Counted from the first letter of the stretch, positions 16,889 to 25,942 are shown. The stretch is 39,589 nucleotides of DNA from an uncultured Clostridia bacterium (GCA_947174885.1 CAMWKO010000026.1:1-39589), one strand, 5' to 3'. Numbers and translations: made by a program. The notes: generated by a model from the sequence alone, not told the origin.

Positions 16889-17900
16889 TCTTGTGCCCTA
16901 CTATATCTGAACTAATATATTGCAATAATGGACTAATCATAATCTGGTTGTAGATGGAAGTGGCTTCGCTGCTATATTCAAATATCGGAGGAGTTATCAA
17001 AGTAAAAATATCTTCTGAAACACCTGAATCAATATTTTTTAGTGCGGCAATAAATGAGGATAATTTTTTTCTGGAAATATCATCATTAATAACAGGCATA
17101 TAAACTTTGTCACAGCTATTAAATAGTGTTGACATACCTGATAAGGTATCGGCAAAATCAACTACTATATATCTGTAGCCGGTATTTTTCAAAAGTGAAA
17201 AAAAGGTTGTTAATATGTCATTATCTAAGTGTCTTATATCATCTGAATATGGTGCAGGAGGAACTATATCAAGTCCATTAACAGAACATACAGCAGAGTC
17301 TAAATGTCCCATAAGTGAATTGCCGCCTTCAAGTAAATAAAACATAATATCAGATAAATTTTTTTGGGTATTATGTATATTTAGGTATTCAGTGGAATTT
17401 TCATCAAAGCTAATGAGTAATGTTGAATCCATAGATGAATATACAGTAGCAAGGGCAATAGAAAAGGATGTTTTACCACAACGTTTAATGGGAGAATAAA
17501 CTCCGATAATACTGGCAGAATCCTTTAGCGCCTTAATATTATATAAACTACTGTTCATAGAAAAGTTACTCATAATTTGATGTATAAGGCTTTGAATGGA
17601 TTGATATTTAAAAAAAACATGGAAAGTAAAATCATCTTTTTGTATGACGCCGGATTCTTTTTTTCCGCTTAGGATAAACAGGTTTATAAAAGAAATCTTA
17701 TATAGAGGCAGCTTGTTAAATAAATAGTCATCTACCAATAAAATATCAATTTGTATCGAATCGGAAAAATTTAAAAATTCATCCAGCTTTGTAAAGGTGG
17801 TTATTTTATATCCAAGTCCTGTATGTGTATTTAAATATTCGCAAAGGCACTGGGCATATTTTTCATTTCCATCTAAAAGAACAATAAGTCCGTTATTCAA
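16878..17900 (-). CDS. tadZ: TadZ/CpaE-like pilus localisation ATPase
   Basis: First gene of the tad operon, 340 aa. The N-terminal 110 residues look like a degenerate receiver domain (LIVLLDGNEKYAQCLCEYL and IDILLVDD). The rest is MinD/ParA-like with an altered Walker A, SPIKRCGKTS (136-145), where K139 is the deviant signature lysine and K143 the P-loop lysine; the usual GG pair is replaced by RC. Switch-type motifs DIVPPAP and YIVVDFADTL follow. TadZ proteins place the pilus machine, often at a pole. The TTG start is supported by AAGGAGG 6 nt upstream and a promoter at 17953-17982. Confidence 0.85.
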   Translation of the reverse strand: MNNGLIVLLDGNEKYAQCLCEYLNTHTGLGYKITTFTKLDEFLNFSDSIQIDILLVDDYLFNKLPLYKISFINLFILSGKKESGVIQKDDFTFHVFFKYQSIQSLIHQIMSNFSMNSSLYNIKALKDSASIIGVYSPIKRCGKTSFSIALATVYSSMDSTLLISFDENSTEYLNIHNTQKNLSDIMFYLLEGGNSLMGHLDSAVCSVNGLDIVPPAPYSDDIRHLDNDILTTFFSLLKNTGYRYIVVDFADTLSGMSTLFNSCDKVYMPVINDDISRKKLSSFIAALKNIDSGVSEDIFTLITPPIFEYSSEATSIYNQIMISPLLQYISSDIVGHKNDR

Positions 17901-17952
17901 ATTGGTCCTCCTTAATAGGACAAATAAAATAGAAAGATAAAGAAGTGAGGCA

Positions 17953-17982
17953 ATTATATCCGGTAAAAAATTGATTGTCCAA
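17953..17982 (-). promoter_or_regulatory. Promoter of the tad operon
   Basis: On - TTGGAC (17982-17977), an 18-bp spacer, then TATAAT (17958-17953). This is a good sigma-A promoter, giving a leader of about 45 nt before the TTG start of tadZ. No riboswitch or hairpin is seen in that leader. Confidence 0.65.
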
Positions 17983-18159
17983 CAAAAAATTAAAAAGATA
18001 AAATTTAATTTTCCAAATCGTAGAAAAATCTAAAGTAAAATTGTGCAAAATTAACAAATCGAAAAATAATAAGTATAAATTTGGAATATTTGTATATAAT
18101 TTCATACATAAATAAAATTAATATAGATAAGCTTTATTAAAGAGATTGTAATAAAAAAA

Positions 18160-18225
18160 CTCCGTAGTTTCTGCTTTTTATCTGACGTTGTAAACCTTAT
18201 GGACACGAGAATAAAAATACGGAAG
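18160..18225 (+). promoter_or_regulatory. Possible structured leader upstream of the DUF2508 gene
   Basis: In the 391-bp divergent gap, CCGTA (18162-18166) can pair with TACGG (18218-18222). Inside, a CG-rich pair of segments (CGTTGT near 18186 and ACACG near 18203) can form a second stem with an 11-nt loop. This patch is richer in G and C than its surroundings. I could not match it to a riboswitch class I know (it lacks the c-di-GMP, purine, TPP or glycine cores). The rest of the gap is AT-rich and shows no gene. Confidence 0.25.
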
Positions 18226-18291
18226 CTTTAGGAAAATAAAGAGATACAATTTGTCAAAGGCATAAGTATTAAATTATGAAAGGGGAAAAGT

Positions 18292-18510
18292 ATGAAAAAA
18301 GTAAAAAAGGAATTATCTGTTGAGGATATAAAAATGCAGAAGCTTTTAGAAGAACTAAGGGAAGTTCAAAAAGAAATGAATATAGCCTACACCAATCTTG
18401 AGAATGTTGTAGATAATGAACTGATTGATTGTCTGATTTATGAATTAAATGCTACGCAAATAAGGTACAAGGTTATCTTAAACCAGGTTAAACAATTACA
18501 GCCGGTATAG
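18292..18510 (+). CDS. DUF2508 (YaaL-like) family protein
   Basis: Small helical protein of 72 aa. The charged N-terminus is followed by two amphipathic helices (EELREVQKEMNIAYTNLENV and the segment ending LIYELNATQIRYKVILNQVK). The LIYELNATQIRY stretch is characteristic of the DUF2508/YaaL family, known in Bacillus near recR and conserved in Clostridia. Function is unknown. SD AAAGGGG lies close before the ATG. No partner gene is adjacent; tadZ is divergent and the flagellar group starts 237 bp downstream behind its own promoter. Confidence 0.8.
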   Translation: MKKVKKELSVEDIKMQKLLEELREVQKEMNIAYTNLENVVDNELIDCLIYELNATQIRYKVILNQVKQLQPV

Positions 18511-18671
18511 TCTGTGTATGAAAAAATGATATAGAGAAAAATTAAATATTAATATTTGTTTATTTTTCAGTGCTGGGGGCATGCAGATGTTCCTACTTAT
18601 ATATCTTACTGCATTTAAAAGTTCTTGTTACAGAATAAAAATAGAAAACATGGTAACTCAGTATAAAGTAT

Positions 18672-18698
18672 TAAAGAAAATAAAAAATTAACCGAAAT
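18672..18698 (+). promoter_or_regulatory. Sigma-28 (SigD/FliA)-type promoter
   Basis: TAAA (18672-18675), a 15-bp spacer, then ACCGAAAT (18691-18698). This fits the flagellar sigma factor consensus TAAA-N15-GCCGATAT in spacing and in the CCGA core. It lies about 50 bp before the first gene of the flagellar group, which is what late flagellar control predicts. Confidence 0.6.
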
Positions 18699-18746
18699 AA
18701 TATACAGTTAAGTTAGCCAAAATGAACAAGAAGGTTGAGTGATAAA

Positions 18747-21710
18747 ATGCAGGTAAATGTAGCAAATAGCAATATTATTGGAAATGAAAATTCTATAAAC
18801 AGTCAGGCAGTTAAGAAGAGCACGGGCTTTCCGGCTGCATCAGAATGTCATAATGTAGAGAATGATATTTATCAAAGCGGTAATTCTAAAAACAGCAAAA
18901 TCACATATTCAAAAAACGATGATGAGGAAAAATCAGGCAATAAAAATGATACACAAAATGACGTAAGTATGCTGGATTTAATAAATAACCTAAAAGATAT
19001 GATAACACCGGAAGGATATGACCAGTTGGAGGAATTAGGTATAATAATGGACGACGAAAATCCGGAATTATCAGTATCTGTGTATGAAAGAATACAGATG
19101 GAGCTGGCAACTTATTGTGAGGACTTTGTTTCTACAGGCTTAAATATTGATCCTAAAAAGCTTGAACAGATACTGGGTTCAGCTGTATTTGCTAATGCGG
19201 TTGAAAAAGCATTATCTATAAAGAATATGGATAAATCAAAGCAGGCATTGGTAGTAGAGGATGGAGAGCCGGCAAGGATAGATGAGGTCTATGAAAAAGC
19301 CTTTAGCAGTGGCAGACGGGCAGAAAACAATAAAAAAGAAGTATCAGATGAATTATGGCAAAATTTACGGTCACAGATAGAAAAGGTATTTGAAAAGTCC
19401 GGTATTGAATTTAACGAGGAAAATCAGGAAATTGCAAAATGGATGGTTTCCTATGATATACCTATAACAAAAGAAAATATCAGTAAAGCAGTTAATTTGG
19501 CAAATATCATGGCAATGGATATTAGCGAATACAAGGACATGGTAAGTGATAATATTCTTAAGGCCATCTATCTTACAGGTGATGTAAAAAATGCTTCTAT
19601 TGATAAAAATCAGTATAATCTGGAAAATGTAAATGAGGCTATAGAGGTAATCAATAATGCAACAGATGAAGATATTGCTTCTATAATTAAAGAAGAAAAG
19701 GTATTAAATATTGCAAATTTAAAAGCAAAAAGCAGACATATACATAACGGAACAGAATCTATCAAGGAAAATGGTGATAATAAAACTGACAGAAGTGGCA
19801 GTACAGGTCAGACAAATACAGACAGAATATATGAAACTGACACAGATGTACAATTATCCGATGGTAATGACCGTGAAAATGATGATTTATATGTTACATC
19901 ACAGTTTATCTCAATAAAAAGGGTAGTTGTAGAGGCAAGACTTGTAATGACAGTACCTTCACTTATGAGAGTACAGCAGCTGGGACTGGATATTAATATT
20001 ACTGAGCTTAGTACTTTGCTGGATTATATTTTAGATATGGAAAAAAAGGAAGCTAAGGGCTTTTTGGATAGCGTGGGGGCAGGTAGTACAACAAATAATA
20101 TTGATAGCTTTATAGAAACAAATAACGCTGTAATTAATATAAGAAGGGCAAGTGTTTCCTTTGTAGCTAAAGTTGAAAGTACTGATACATTAAGTGTTAT
20201 TAATGATAAAGCTGTAAATGAAACAGGCAATGTGACAGAAAGAGCTACAATATCAGGTACGTCAAGCAGTACCACTGTATATACAAAAAGCAGTACATCA
20301 GTGAGTGTGGCAATAGAGTCATATGAAACAGTTGAAACAAGTATTCGCAGGGATTTGGGAGATTCTTACGATAAAGCATTTTCAAATATTGAAGAACTTC
20401 TTCTAAGTACAGGGATGGAGAATACAGAGTATAACAGACGGGCTGTACGAATATTAGGATATAATGCAATGGCTGTCACAGAGGAAAACATTGTAAACGT
20501 AAGAGAAATGGCAGCAGAGATAGATTATCTTGTAGAAAATCTTACGCCTAAGACAGTTGCACATCTTATTGCCAACAACATTAATCCTATGAATAAAAAT
20601 ATCCATGAACTTAATGAAGAGCTTGTCAGACTTAATGAAGAAATAGGTGCAGAAAATGAAAACTTTGCAGAGTTTCTTTGGAATCTGGATAAAACAAATG
20701 GTATTACTCCGGAGGATAGAGAAAAGTATATTGCCATGTACAGAAGCTTAAAGGAAATTACAAAAAAGGATATACGGGCAGTAGGTGCGGCAATAAACAG
20801 TAATTATGATTTTACGATTTCAAATCTTCTGGCAGCGGCTAAAAGCAGAAAGGTAAGCGGAGATATTACTAAAAATCAGGGAACCCAGATTGATATAAAG
20901 GATATTGAAAAATCTGATAATAATATAAAATCAGACAGCTATGCAGAGTATCGGTTAAAACAGATGGAGGAGAGTACGGTAACAGAGGAGGATGTAAGGG
21001 AGCTTATAAATAATCATGTTGATGTCACTCCAAGAAATGTGAAAAATGCAGGAAAACTAAAAGAGGGAAATAAAGTATTTGAAGAATTGTACAGTAAGAG
21101 CAGTAGCAGGCTTAAAGCTTTACTAAATAATCTTATAGAGGCTGAAGATGAGGATAGTCTGAGAGACAGCTTTGAAGCGGTACAAAAGGAAGCTGAGAAT
21201 GCAGTAAAAGAAGAGATACATAAAGAGCGTCCATTGTATGAAAATATTGAAACTGCACTCGAAAATAGTGGATTAGTTAAGCTTATGAACAGCTATGCAA
21301 AAAATGAATCATATTACATTCCAATGGAAATTGAAGGAAAAATTACAAATATCCATCTTACCATAAAATCAGGCAGCAGGAGTAGCGGAGTAGCAGTAGA
21401 TATTCAGGAAAGCAGTTTAGGTTCACTACATTTAGAAATGGTAAGAGAAGAGGCTTTACTAAAAGGAATAATTGTATATAGCGAAGAAGAAAATTATAGT
21501 GAGGTAAGTGAACTGGCAGATAACTTTAGAAGTGCATTAAATGAGATAAATATATCCATAGATGCTTTGAATATTGTAAACAGCAAAACCTACAACAGTA
21601 AATTACTGTCAAGAGAAAGCCAAAAAGGTGATACGGGACAGTTATACAGTGTAGCAAAACTATTTATTACTGCAGTCAGGACTTATGAAATTACAAAAAT
21701 TAACCGATAA
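18747..21710 (+). CDS. DUF6240 family protein, FliK-like, flagellar locus
   Basis: Large soluble protein of 987 aa with no signal peptide and no transmembrane segment. It is rich in Glu, Lys, Asn and Ser. Repeating helical units recur around LDINITELSTLL, TEENIVNVREMA and TPEDREKY, as in DUF6240 proteins of Lachnospiraceae. The C-terminal 90 residues (IHLTIKSGSRSSGVAVDIQES, then LGSLHLEM and a SELADNFRSALNE helix) resemble the Flg_hook domain of hook-length protein FliK. It precedes flagellin by 53 bp and has a sigma-28 promoter. An export-related flagellar role is inferred. I chose ATG 18747 (GAGTGAT before it) over TTG 18735. Confidence 0.7.
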   Translation: MQVNVANSNIIGNENSINSQAVKKSTGFPAASECHNVENDIYQSGNSKNSKITYSKNDDEEKSGNKNDTQNDVSMLDLINNLKDMITPEGYDQLEELGIIMDDENPELSVSVYERIQMELATYCEDFVSTGLNIDPKKLEQILGSAVFANAVEKALSIKNMDKSKQALVVEDGEPARIDEVYEKAFSSGRRAENNKKEVSDELWQNLRSQIEKVFEKSGIEFNEENQEIAKWMVSYDIPITKENISKAVNLANIMAMDISEYKDMVSDNILKAIYLTGDVKNASIDKNQYNLENVNEAIEVINNATDEDIASIIKEEKVLNIANLKAKSRHIHNGTESIKENGDNKTDRSGSTGQTNTDRIYETDTDVQLSDGNDRENDDLYVTSQFISIKRVVVEARLVMTVPSLMRVQQLGLDINITELSTLLDYILDMEKKEAKGFLDSVGAGSTTNNIDSFIETNNAVINIRRASVSFVAKVESTDTLSVINDKAVNETGNVTERATISGTSSSTTVYTKSSTSVSVAIESYETVETSIRRDLGDSYDKAFSNIEELLLSTGMENTEYNRRAVRILGYNAMAVTEENIVNVREMAAEIDYLVENLTPKTVAHLIANNINPMNKNIHELNEELVRLNEEIGAENENFAEFLWNLDKTNGITPEDREKYIAMYRSLKEITKKDIRAVGAAINSNYDFTISNLLAAAKSRKVSGDITKNQGTQIDIKDIEKSDNNIKSDSYAEYRLKQMEESTVTEEDVRELINNHVDVTPRNVKNAGKLKEGNKVFEELYSKSSSRLKALLNNLIEAEDEDSLRDSFEAVQKEAENAVKEEIHKERPLYENIETALENSGLVKLMNSYAKNESYYIPMEIEGKITNIHLTIKSGSRSSGVAVDIQESSLGSLHLEMVREEALLKGIIVYSEEENYSEVSELADNFRSALNEINISIDALNIVNSKTYNSKLLSRESQKGDTGQLYSVAKLFITAVRTYEITKINR

Positions 21711-21763
21711 ATAGATTATAAATAAGATATAGAAAAATACAGGAAGAGAGATGGAATATTATT

Positions 21764-23149
21764 ATGAGAATAACTACTAATTTAACAGCATTAACAGCAG
21801 CATACGAGTTGAGAAAAAATGAAAATTCTGTTTCAAAATCATTGGAAAGACTTTCTTCAGGATATAAGATTAATAACGCAGGTGATAATCCTGTAGGTTC
21901 AGCTATTTCAAAGAAGATGAAAACCCAGATAAGAGGTCTTGACAGAGCAAATCAGAATGCTGCTGATGGAATAAGTGTAGTCCAAACAGCAGAAGGAGCA
22001 CTTACGGAAATTACATCTATGGTTCAGAGAATCAGAGAGTTATCAGTTCAGGGAGCTACAGATTCATATACAGATGAAGATCGTGTAAGTATTATGAACG
22101 AAATTGATCAGCTTCAGACAGAAATTGACAGAATTGCAAATGATACGGAATTCAATGGAAAGTCCTTATTAAATGGTGATTTGAGCAGAATTACGTATAG
22201 TAACAGAAATGATATAACAATTACATATCTTTCAGATACAGTTAAAGCAGGAGTATATAATCTTGATGTTACACCGGGAACAAAATCAGAATTTATAACA
22301 GGTACAGTAGCATCTACTTTTACAGAAAGTGGAAGTATAAAAATAAACGGTGCTCTAATCAGAATACATGAAGGAGATACTATTGATGATGTGTATGAGA
22401 AAATGATTGAAGCCGGAGATAAGATAGATGCAACTGTTGAAAAGCAGGCAGATAATAGCTTTAAAATTACAAGTAACTATACCGGCACTTCATATCCTAT
22501 AGAAATATCAGTAGAAAATGAAGAATTGGCAAACCAGTTGGGTATAAACGGAGGTACTTATACAGCAGGAAAAGATGCAGAGGTTTTACCGGATGAGTTT
22601 AGTGTAGGTGGCTCAGGAATTTCAAGCAGTGCTATAGTGGTATCAGATGGAAATGATGTTACTATAAAGGCAGAAGGTGGCTTTGAAATGAAATTGCAGC
22701 TGGATGATTCAATGACAGGAGTCGGACTTAGTGTTCAGTGTTATGTTCTGGATACAGGAACTATGACTATTCAGCTTGGTGCAAACGAGGCACAGGAAAT
22801 GGAAATTGAATTACCGGAGATTACTTGTGTTACGCTGGGTATTGATAGAATAAATGCACTTACATCGGCAGGCTGTCAGAGAGCTATTACTATGTGTGAC
22901 AATGCATTATCTTTTATTAATACGACACGCTCAAGAATAGGTGCCTATGAAAACAGACTTGAAAGTACAATATCAGCACTTGATGCAACGGAGGAAAATT
23001 TAACAGCGGCTCTTTCGCGTATTATAGATGTAGATATGGCAGATGAAATGACCCAGTATACTACTATGAATGTATTAACACAGGCGGCTACTTCAATGCT
23101 GTCACAGGCAAATCAGCAGCCTGAGAAGGTATTACAGTTATTGCAGTAA
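21764..23149 (+). CDS. fliC: Flagellin
   Basis: Flagellin of 461 aa with both conserved ends. N-terminal D0/D1: LERLSSGYKINNAGDNPVGS and QNAADGISVVQTAEGALTE, including VQRIRELSVQGA, the region that TLR5 reads in many bacteria. C-terminal D1/D0: INTTRSRIGAYENRLESTI and the terminal SMLSQANQQPEKVLQLLQ. The variable centre is about 280 residues. Four cysteines are present, in SVQCYV, EITCVT, SAGCQR and TMCDNA, which is unusual because flagellins mostly lack Cys. Export goes through the flagellar type III system without a cleaved signal. It is followed after 11 bp by a FliS-like chaperone gene. Confidence 0.97.
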   Translation: MRITTNLTALTAAYELRKNENSVSKSLERLSSGYKINNAGDNPVGSAISKKMKTQIRGLDRANQNAADGISVVQTAEGALTEITSMVQRIRELSVQGATDSYTDEDRVSIMNEIDQLQTEIDRIANDTEFNGKSLLNGDLSRITYSNRNDITITYLSDTVKAGVYNLDVTPGTKSEFITGTVASTFTESGSIKINGALIRIHEGDTIDDVYEKMIEAGDKIDATVEKQADNSFKITSNYTGTSYPIEISVENEELANQLGINGGTYTAGKDAEVLPDEFSVGGSGISSSAIVVSDGNDVTIKAEGGFEMKLQLDDSMTGVGLSVQCYVLDTGTMTIQLGANEAQEMEIELPEITCVTLGIDRINALTSAGCQRAITMCDNALSFINTTRSRIGAYENRLESTISALDATEENLTAALSRIIDVDMADEMTQYTTMNVLTQAATSMLSQANQQPEKVLQLLQ

Positions 23150-23160
23150 GGAGGTACCTT

Positions 23161-23613
23161 ATGACAAAGGAAGAAATAAAGGATTTTTCATTCAAGATAA
23201 CACAGAGTACAAAAACGGGACTTGTAGTTATTACCTATGAAATTATCATTAACTATATAAATTCAGCAAAAGTATGCTTTGAAAGCGGAGATATGGAGGG
23301 CTTTACCTTTAATATTAAAAAGGCAAGGCAGTTTGTAAATGATTTATCCTCCAATTTAGATTTTAAATATAAGATATCCTTTGATTTAATGAGTCTTTAT
23401 ATGTTTATAAACAGAAGTCTTTTAAGTGCAAGTATCAGAAAAAATACAGAGCTTTTGGAGGATTGTACTAAAATAATTGCGAAGCTTAAAGAAGCATTCA
23501 GTAATATTGAGTCTGAGGATAAAAGAGGTGCAGCTATGCCAAATAGCGAACAGGTTTATGTAGGTCTTACATATGGTAAAAGCAGTAATTTAAATGAAAT
23601 TTATGTAAGATAA
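23161..23613 (+). CDS. fliS: FliS-like flagellin chaperone
   Basis: All-helical protein of 150 aa matching FliS in layout: TGLVVITYEIIINYINSA near the start (compare the LI.mLYeg helix of FliS). The helix pair ARQFVNDLSSNLDF and FDLMSLYMFINRSLLSASI corresponds to the family's LNsSLD and LaaLYdymnr segments, and a final amphipathic helix follows. FliS binds the C-terminal helix of flagellin in the cytoplasm and prevents early polymerisation. The gene starts 11 bp after flagellin with a strong SD (AAGGAGG). A 25-residue tail after the last helix is not typical. The divergence leaves the exact name slightly uncertain. Confidence 0.8.
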   Translation: MTKEEIKDFSFKITQSTKTGLVVITYEIIINYINSAKVCFESGDMEGFTFNIKKARQFVNDLSSNLDFKYKISFDLMSLYMFINRSLLSASIRKNTELLEDCTKIIAKLKEAFSNIESEDKRGAAMPNSEQVYVGLTYGKSSNLNEIYVR

Positions 23614-23736
23614 TGAACCATAGTCATTTTTTGGTGAAAAGTACCAATAAAAAAAAGTAAATTTAACTAAATTGCTGATGATTTTTTGGATATAATATAG
23701 TAAAATAGTGAGTATAAAATTAGAGTAGGTGATAAA

Positions 23737-25770
23737 ATGAATGTAATTACACAAACAGACCGTTATATTTTCGGACAAGGAAACCATTATGAAATATACA
23801 ATAAATTAGGTGCTCATATTATGGAGATAGATGGCAATATGGGCGTCTATTTTGCTGTGTGGGCACCAAATGCTGCATATGTTAGCGTTGTAGGCGATTT
23901 TAACGACTGGGATCCACACAGAAATGGTATGCAGGCTATTGAAACTTCAGGTATCTGGGAAACCTTCATCGTGGGTATGAAGGAGTGGGATACATATAAA
24001 TTTGCAATTCATACAAGAGATGGAAGAATTTTATTTAAGGCAGATCCATATGCCTTCCATTCAGAGATTAGACCGGGAAATGCAAGTAAAGTTGCAAATA
24101 TTGATGGATTTAATTGGACGGATGACAAATGGATTGCAAAAAAGGATAAAGAAAATCCGTCAGAACAGCCAATGTCCATATATGAGGTACATTTAGGCTC
24201 ATGGCAGAAAAACTATGAAAATAATGAGTGGGGATTTATTCCTTACAATATAATTGCAGAAGATCTTGCAAAATATGTTAAAGAAATGGGATATACTCAT
24301 GTAGAAGTGATGGGCATATCAGAACATCCTCTTGACCAGTCCTGGGGTTATCAGGTTACCGGGTATTTTTCACCAACCTCAAGATATGGAGGACCATTTG
24401 AGTTTATGAAGTTTGTGGATATTATGCACGCAAACGACATAGGAGTTATTTTAGACTGGGTACCGGCTCATTTTCCAAAGGATGCACATGGACTTGCGGA
24501 GTTTGATGGTGCCTGTCTGTATGAATATCCTGATCCAAGAAAAGGTGAGCATTACGAATGGGGGACAAAGGTATTCAATTATGAGAAAAATGAAGTAAGA
24601 AACTTCCTTATTGCAAACGCCTTATATTGGGTTGAAAAATATCATGTAGATGCATTGCGTGTAGATGCAGTTGCCTCTATGCTTTATTTAGATTATAACA
24701 GACAGGGAGGACAATGGGTTCCAAACAAGTTTGGTGGCAATGGCAATCTTGAGGCAATGGAGTTTTTAAAGCATGTAAACAGTATTATGACCAAGAGAAA
24801 TAAAAGAGCATTCCTTATTGCAGAAGAGTCTACTGCATGGCCAAAGGTAACATGGTCGGCAGAAGAGGGTGGGTTAGGCTTTGGCTTTAAATGGAATATG
24901 GGTTGGATGAATGATTTTCTTGAGTATGTAAAGATTGATCCGTTATTTAAGAAGGGCAATCACAACAAGATGACATTTGGTATGACATATGCGTTCAGTG
25001 AAAATTTCATTTTAGTTATTTCACATGACGAGGTAGTTCATTTAAAATGCTCTATGATTAATAAAATGCCGGGATATAAAGTTGATAAATTTGCTAATCT
25101 TAAAGTGGCATATACATTTATGATTGGACATCCGGGTAAGAAGCTTTTATTTATGGGACAGGAGTTTGGACAACTTTCAGAGTGGTCAGAGAATAAAAAT
25201 CTTGAGTGGTATTTACTCAACGAACCGCTCCACAAGGAAATGAAGGATTATGTTTCTTCTCTGTTAAAGCTGTATAAATCAAATAAATCATTATATGCTT
25301 ATGACAACAGAGACAATAATTATGACAGCTTCCAGTGGATTAACTGCGATGATTATGATAGAAGTATATTCAGCTTTATCAGAAAAAATCCTGAGGATTA
25401 CAATGGTTCGTTAATATTTATTTGTAATTTTACGCCAATAGAAAGAGAAGATTATTTTTTAGGCGTTCCTGTTAAAGGAAATTATAAGGTGCTTGTAGAC
25501 AGCTATAGTCCGACTACGGAAGAAGATAATTTTGAAACCGCAGCATCAAAAAAAGAGGCTATGGAGCTGACAAATACTTATACCGCACTGGAAGAGGAAA
25601 CAGACAATTTACCATATAGACTTAATATTAAACTGAAACCATATCAGGCATTGGTTTTATCAGTACCGGCAGTCAGAAAAAAGACGGAGCCTAAGAAAAG
25701 AACAGAGAAAGTTCAAAATAAGAATATAAAATCAGAGACCAAGAATTATAAGAAAACTAATAGTAATTAA
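23737..25770 (+). CDS. glgB: 1,4-alpha-glucan branching enzyme GlgB
   Basis: Branching enzyme, 677 aa, which makes alpha-1,6 branches in glycogen. An N-terminal CBM48 (about 15-110, YFAVWAPNAAYVSVVGDFND) precedes the GH13 barrel. Catalytic motifs: DWVPAHFP (240-247), DALRVDAV with nucleophile D310, IAEES with acid/base E363, and SHDEVVH with D431. The C-terminal beta domain ends near residue 645 and is followed by about 30 mostly Lys/Arg/Asn residues, a basic tail not usual in the family. The SD-like GGTGATAAA lies just before ATG. A -10 TATAAT is at 23691-23696, but no clear -35 is seen. No other glg gene is adjacent, although a GT4 gene lies 4.2 kb downstream. Confidence 0.96.
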   Translation: MNVITQTDRYIFGQGNHYEIYNKLGAHIMEIDGNMGVYFAVWAPNAAYVSVVGDFNDWDPHRNGMQAIETSGIWETFIVGMKEWDTYKFAIHTRDGRILFKADPYAFHSEIRPGNASKVANIDGFNWTDDKWIAKKDKENPSEQPMSIYEVHLGSWQKNYENNEWGFIPYNIIAEDLAKYVKEMGYTHVEVMGISEHPLDQSWGYQVTGYFSPTSRYGGPFEFMKFVDIMHANDIGVILDWVPAHFPKDAHGLAEFDGACLYEYPDPRKGEHYEWGTKVFNYEKNEVRNFLIANALYWVEKYHVDALRVDAVASMLYLDYNRQGGQWVPNKFGGNGNLEAMEFLKHVNSIMTKRNKRAFLIAEESTAWPKVTWSAEEGGLGFGFKWNMGWMNDFLEYVKIDPLFKKGNHNKMTFGMTYAFSENFILVISHDEVVHLKCSMINKMPGYKVDKFANLKVAYTFMIGHPGKKLLFMGQEFGQLSEWSENKNLEWYLLNEPLHKEMKDYVSSLLKLYKSNKSLYAYDNRDNNYDSFQWINCDDYDRSIFSFIRKNPEDYNGSLIFICNFTPIEREDYFLGVPVKGNYKVLVDSYSPTTEEDNFETAASKKEAMELTNTYTALEEETDNLPYRLNIKLKPYQALVLSVPAVRKKTEPKKRTEKVQNKNIKSETKNYKKTNSN

Positions 25771-25772
25771 TG

Positions 25773-25801
25773 TTGACACATTTTGTCAAATGAGCTAATA
25801 T
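25773..25801 (+). promoter_or_regulatory. Strong sigma-A promoter of the riboswitch cassette
   Basis: TTGACA (25773-25778), exactly 17 bp, TAATAT (25796-25801). The predicted start at about 25808 lies only a few bases before the aptamer core, so transcription would begin in the 5' strand of the closing helix. The promoter begins three bases after the glgB stop codon. Confidence 0.75.
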
Positions 25802-25807
25802 ATAAAA

Positions 25808-25909
25808 TATAAATGGGCAAACTTGAGGTGACTTGAGGGCGCAAAGCTTGGAGTCTCGTTTTATATTGATATATTTGGTTATTTTGTATTAATATTTAAT
25901 TAGATAGTT
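25808..25909 (+). promoter_or_regulatory. c-di-GMP-I (GEMM-I)-like riboswitch candidate
   Basis: GGGCAAAC (25815-25822), then a 6-bp stem (25822-25827 with 25832-25837) capped by the GNRA tetraloop GTGA (25828-25831), then GGGCGCAAAGC (25837-25847). Order, spacing and conserved GCAAAC / CGCAAAGC blocks match the first half of the GEMM-I aptamer. The second half (the TAGCC-GGTT tetraloop-receptor region) cannot be recognised in the AT-rich sequence that follows, so the element is divergent or incomplete. An intrinsic terminator follows at 25910, a usual expression platform. It would govern the downstream repeat protein and metalloprotease-like genes. Confidence 0.55.
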
Positions 25910-25942
25910 CGGCTACAACATTTTTTGTTGTAGCCGTTTTTT
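25910..25942 (+). terminator. Intrinsic terminator after the riboswitch candidate
   Basis: Perfect 11-bp stem CGGCTACAACA / TGTTGTAGCCG (25910-25920, 25926-25936) with a 5-nt T loop and a T6 tail. It is only about 100 nt after the predicted transcription start and 220 nt before the next gene, so it acts as an attenuator rather than as a gene-end terminator. Most glgB read-through would also stop here. Confidence 0.9.

Noticed and set aside
18160-18225. A c-di-GMP, purine or guanidine riboswitch in front of the DUF2508 gene
   Set aside because: None of the conserved cores of these classes is present; only a generic fold can be argued, so it is kept as an unassigned patch.
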